Shown here one piece after another: positions 63,277 through 64,000 of a stretch of 64,000 nt of DNA. The notes below the pieces were generated by a model, which worked only from the letters and a program-made list of their open reading frames with translations, had not been told where the DNA came from and did not search any database. The position numbers were made by a program, and so were the translations under genes. This DNA comes from Eubacteriaceae bacterium (GTDB lineage Bacteria; Bacillota; Clostridia; Eubacteriales; Eubacteriaceae), in NCBI GenBank assembly GCA_012522805.1, contig JAAYJS010000018.1, positions 62,001 through 126,000 on the forward strand, read 5' to 3'. How positions within the stretch are numbered: position 1 is the first letter of the stretch; every line of letters begins with the position of its first letter.

Positions 63277-63999
63277 ATGGATATTACTGAAACTTTAAGA
63301 CAATTAAAAGAAGAATCACAAAAAACCGCCCGAGAAATCGCAGAACTTTCCGGTGTGTCCTTACACACCTTAAATAAATTGCTCAATGGGCAAACCGACA
63401 ACCCGACCTATACCACTTTACAGTCGGTATTGGCCGCCTTAGGATACGAATTGGAAATTGTCTCCCAAAACAAATTGGTGGAAGGGGTCATCACGGAATC
63501 GGAATCCTTACTGATACATCGTTTCAGGCGCTTGAGTAAGAAGGGAAAAGACTATACCCACAATCAACTCCAAAGTTTTTTAAACTACGAGGAAAACTTT
63601 GGGGTACTTCAAGAGAGTCTGGAAAAAACATGGACGGAGTTTCCTCTTTACCTTTTACCGGCATCGGCAGGCATTGGCCATTACTTAGATGACTCCACCT
63701 ACGAAATGTATCCCTTCGAAACGGATCAGGTACCCCGCGGCACCAACTTTGCCATTAGAGTGGTTGGTAACTCCATGGAACCCCAGTTTATAGAAGGAGA
63801 TATCGTTTTTGTTAAAAGCGAGGTCTTCCCGGAAGATGGCGACGTGGGGGTGTTTACCATTAACGGTGAAGCTTTTTTAAAAGAATACCGCAACGAAGGT
63901 TTGGTCTCTTATAATTCGGATTACCCCCTCATCGTTCCCCAAGAGGACGATACGGTGCGCATGGTGGGAAAGGTGTTGGGGCGGTATCACCCACAATAA
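63277..63999 (+). CDS. XRE-S24 LexA-like self-cleaving repressor (HdiR-like)
   Basis: The 240 residues have an XRE helix-turn-helix (about 5-60; TAREIAELSGVSLHTLNKLLNG) and a C-terminal S24 peptidase domain. A cleavage site is visible as LPASAGIGHY (Ala-Gly), the catalytic serine in VVGNSMEPQF and the lysine in NGEAFLKEY. It should repress until RecA-stimulated self-cleavage. Divergence from a Y-family polymerase gene resembles Lactococcus HdiR. The ATG follows GGGAGGGA. Confidence 0.9.
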   Translation: MDITETLRQLKEESQKTAREIAELSGVSLHTLNKLLNGQTDNPTYTTLQSVLAALGYELEIVSQNKLVEGVITESESLLIHRFRRLSKKGKDYTHNQLQSFLNYEENFGVLQESLEKTWTEFPLYLLPASAGIGHYLDDSTYEMYPFETDQVPRGTNFAIRVVGNSMEPQFIEGDIVFVKSEVFPEDGDVGVFTINGEAFLKEYRNEGLVSYNSDYPLIVPQEDDTVRMVGKVLGRYHPQ

Positions 64000-64000
64000 A

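Noticed and set aside
1-64000. tRNA, rRNA, CRISPR arrays, insertion sequences, prophage.
   Set aside because: No cloverleaf, rRNA-like blocks, regular spacer repeats, transposase or phage structural genes were recognised.

Overview
The window reads as a chromosomal segment of an anaerobic, low-to-moderate G+C Gram-positive bacterium of the class Clostridia. The support is the dnaX-ybaB-recR order, a Gram-positive type comG operon, ytxH/DUF948 proteins, strong AGGAGG ribosome binding sites, TTG and GTG starts, a rubredoxin, a corrinoid protein and a molybdenum-cofactor maturation set of the anaerobe type. The sequence alone does not fix the genus. I see no rRNA, tRNA, CRISPR array, prophage or intact insertion sequence.

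Layout. 0-3 kb: end of a lipoprotein gene, a DUF6506-like protein, malic enzyme. 2.1-7.5 kb: molybdenum cofactor cluster (moaA fragment, moaC, mogA/moaB, moaE-like, ModE-type HTH protein, XdhC-like protein, histidine phosphatase-HD fusion, MocA-like nucleotidyltransferase, molbindin). 7.6-10.6 kb: cobalt/nickel ECF transporter cbiQ-cbiO-cbiM-cbiN behind a strong promoter and a 140-nt leader. 10.8-17.7 kb: a class C sortase-like protein without catalytic residues, a glutathione-reductase-like flavoenzyme, nagB, and two flavoproteins, the second broken by an in-frame TAG. 17.8-19.7 kb: MarR-pirin-nitroreductase operon with a clear palindromic operator. 19.9-26.5 kb: a full phosphate regulon, pstS-pstC-pstA-pstB-phoU-phoP-phoR, whose PstS appears circularly permuted.

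26.6-33.1 kb: EamA transporter, dnaX, ybaB, recR, PTS enzyme I, ytxH and DUF948 proteins. 33.1-40.1 kb: an accessory stretch with a C39-like peptidase, a micro-ORF coupled to a small membrane protein, a WYL regulator next to a ClbS/DfsB protein, gene remnants (including an ABC-F half), and a MarR-MATE pair. 40.3-51.4 kb: EF-G paralogue, CsbD-like protein, mntP, sbcD-sbcC, FMN reductase, thioredoxin, ZIP transporter and endonuclease IV. 51.6-55.7 kb: ECF S component, ROK glucokinase, rubredoxin, DUF2284 protein, and an orphan corrinoid protein coupled to a GntR/UTRA regulator. 55.8-61.8 kb: a seven-gene comG-like competence pseudopilus operon followed by an aroD-aroK fusion. 61.8-64 kb: a Y-family polymerase gene with an in-frame TGA, divergent from a LexA/HdiR-like XRE-S24 repressor across an intergenic region with repeated operator-like motifs.

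Themes. Metal and cofactor supply recurs: molybdopterin maturation, Co/Ni uptake, Mn export, ZIP transport and a corrinoid carrier. The window also holds several decaying genes: a 5'-truncated moaA, a flavoenzyme N-terminal scrap, an ABC-F half, and two long genes each interrupted by one in-frame stop. The points most worth checking are the catalytically empty sortase, the permuted PstS and XdhC architectures, the HdiR-like/polymerase pair, the comG-aroDK neighbourhood and the orphan corrinoid-regulator pair.
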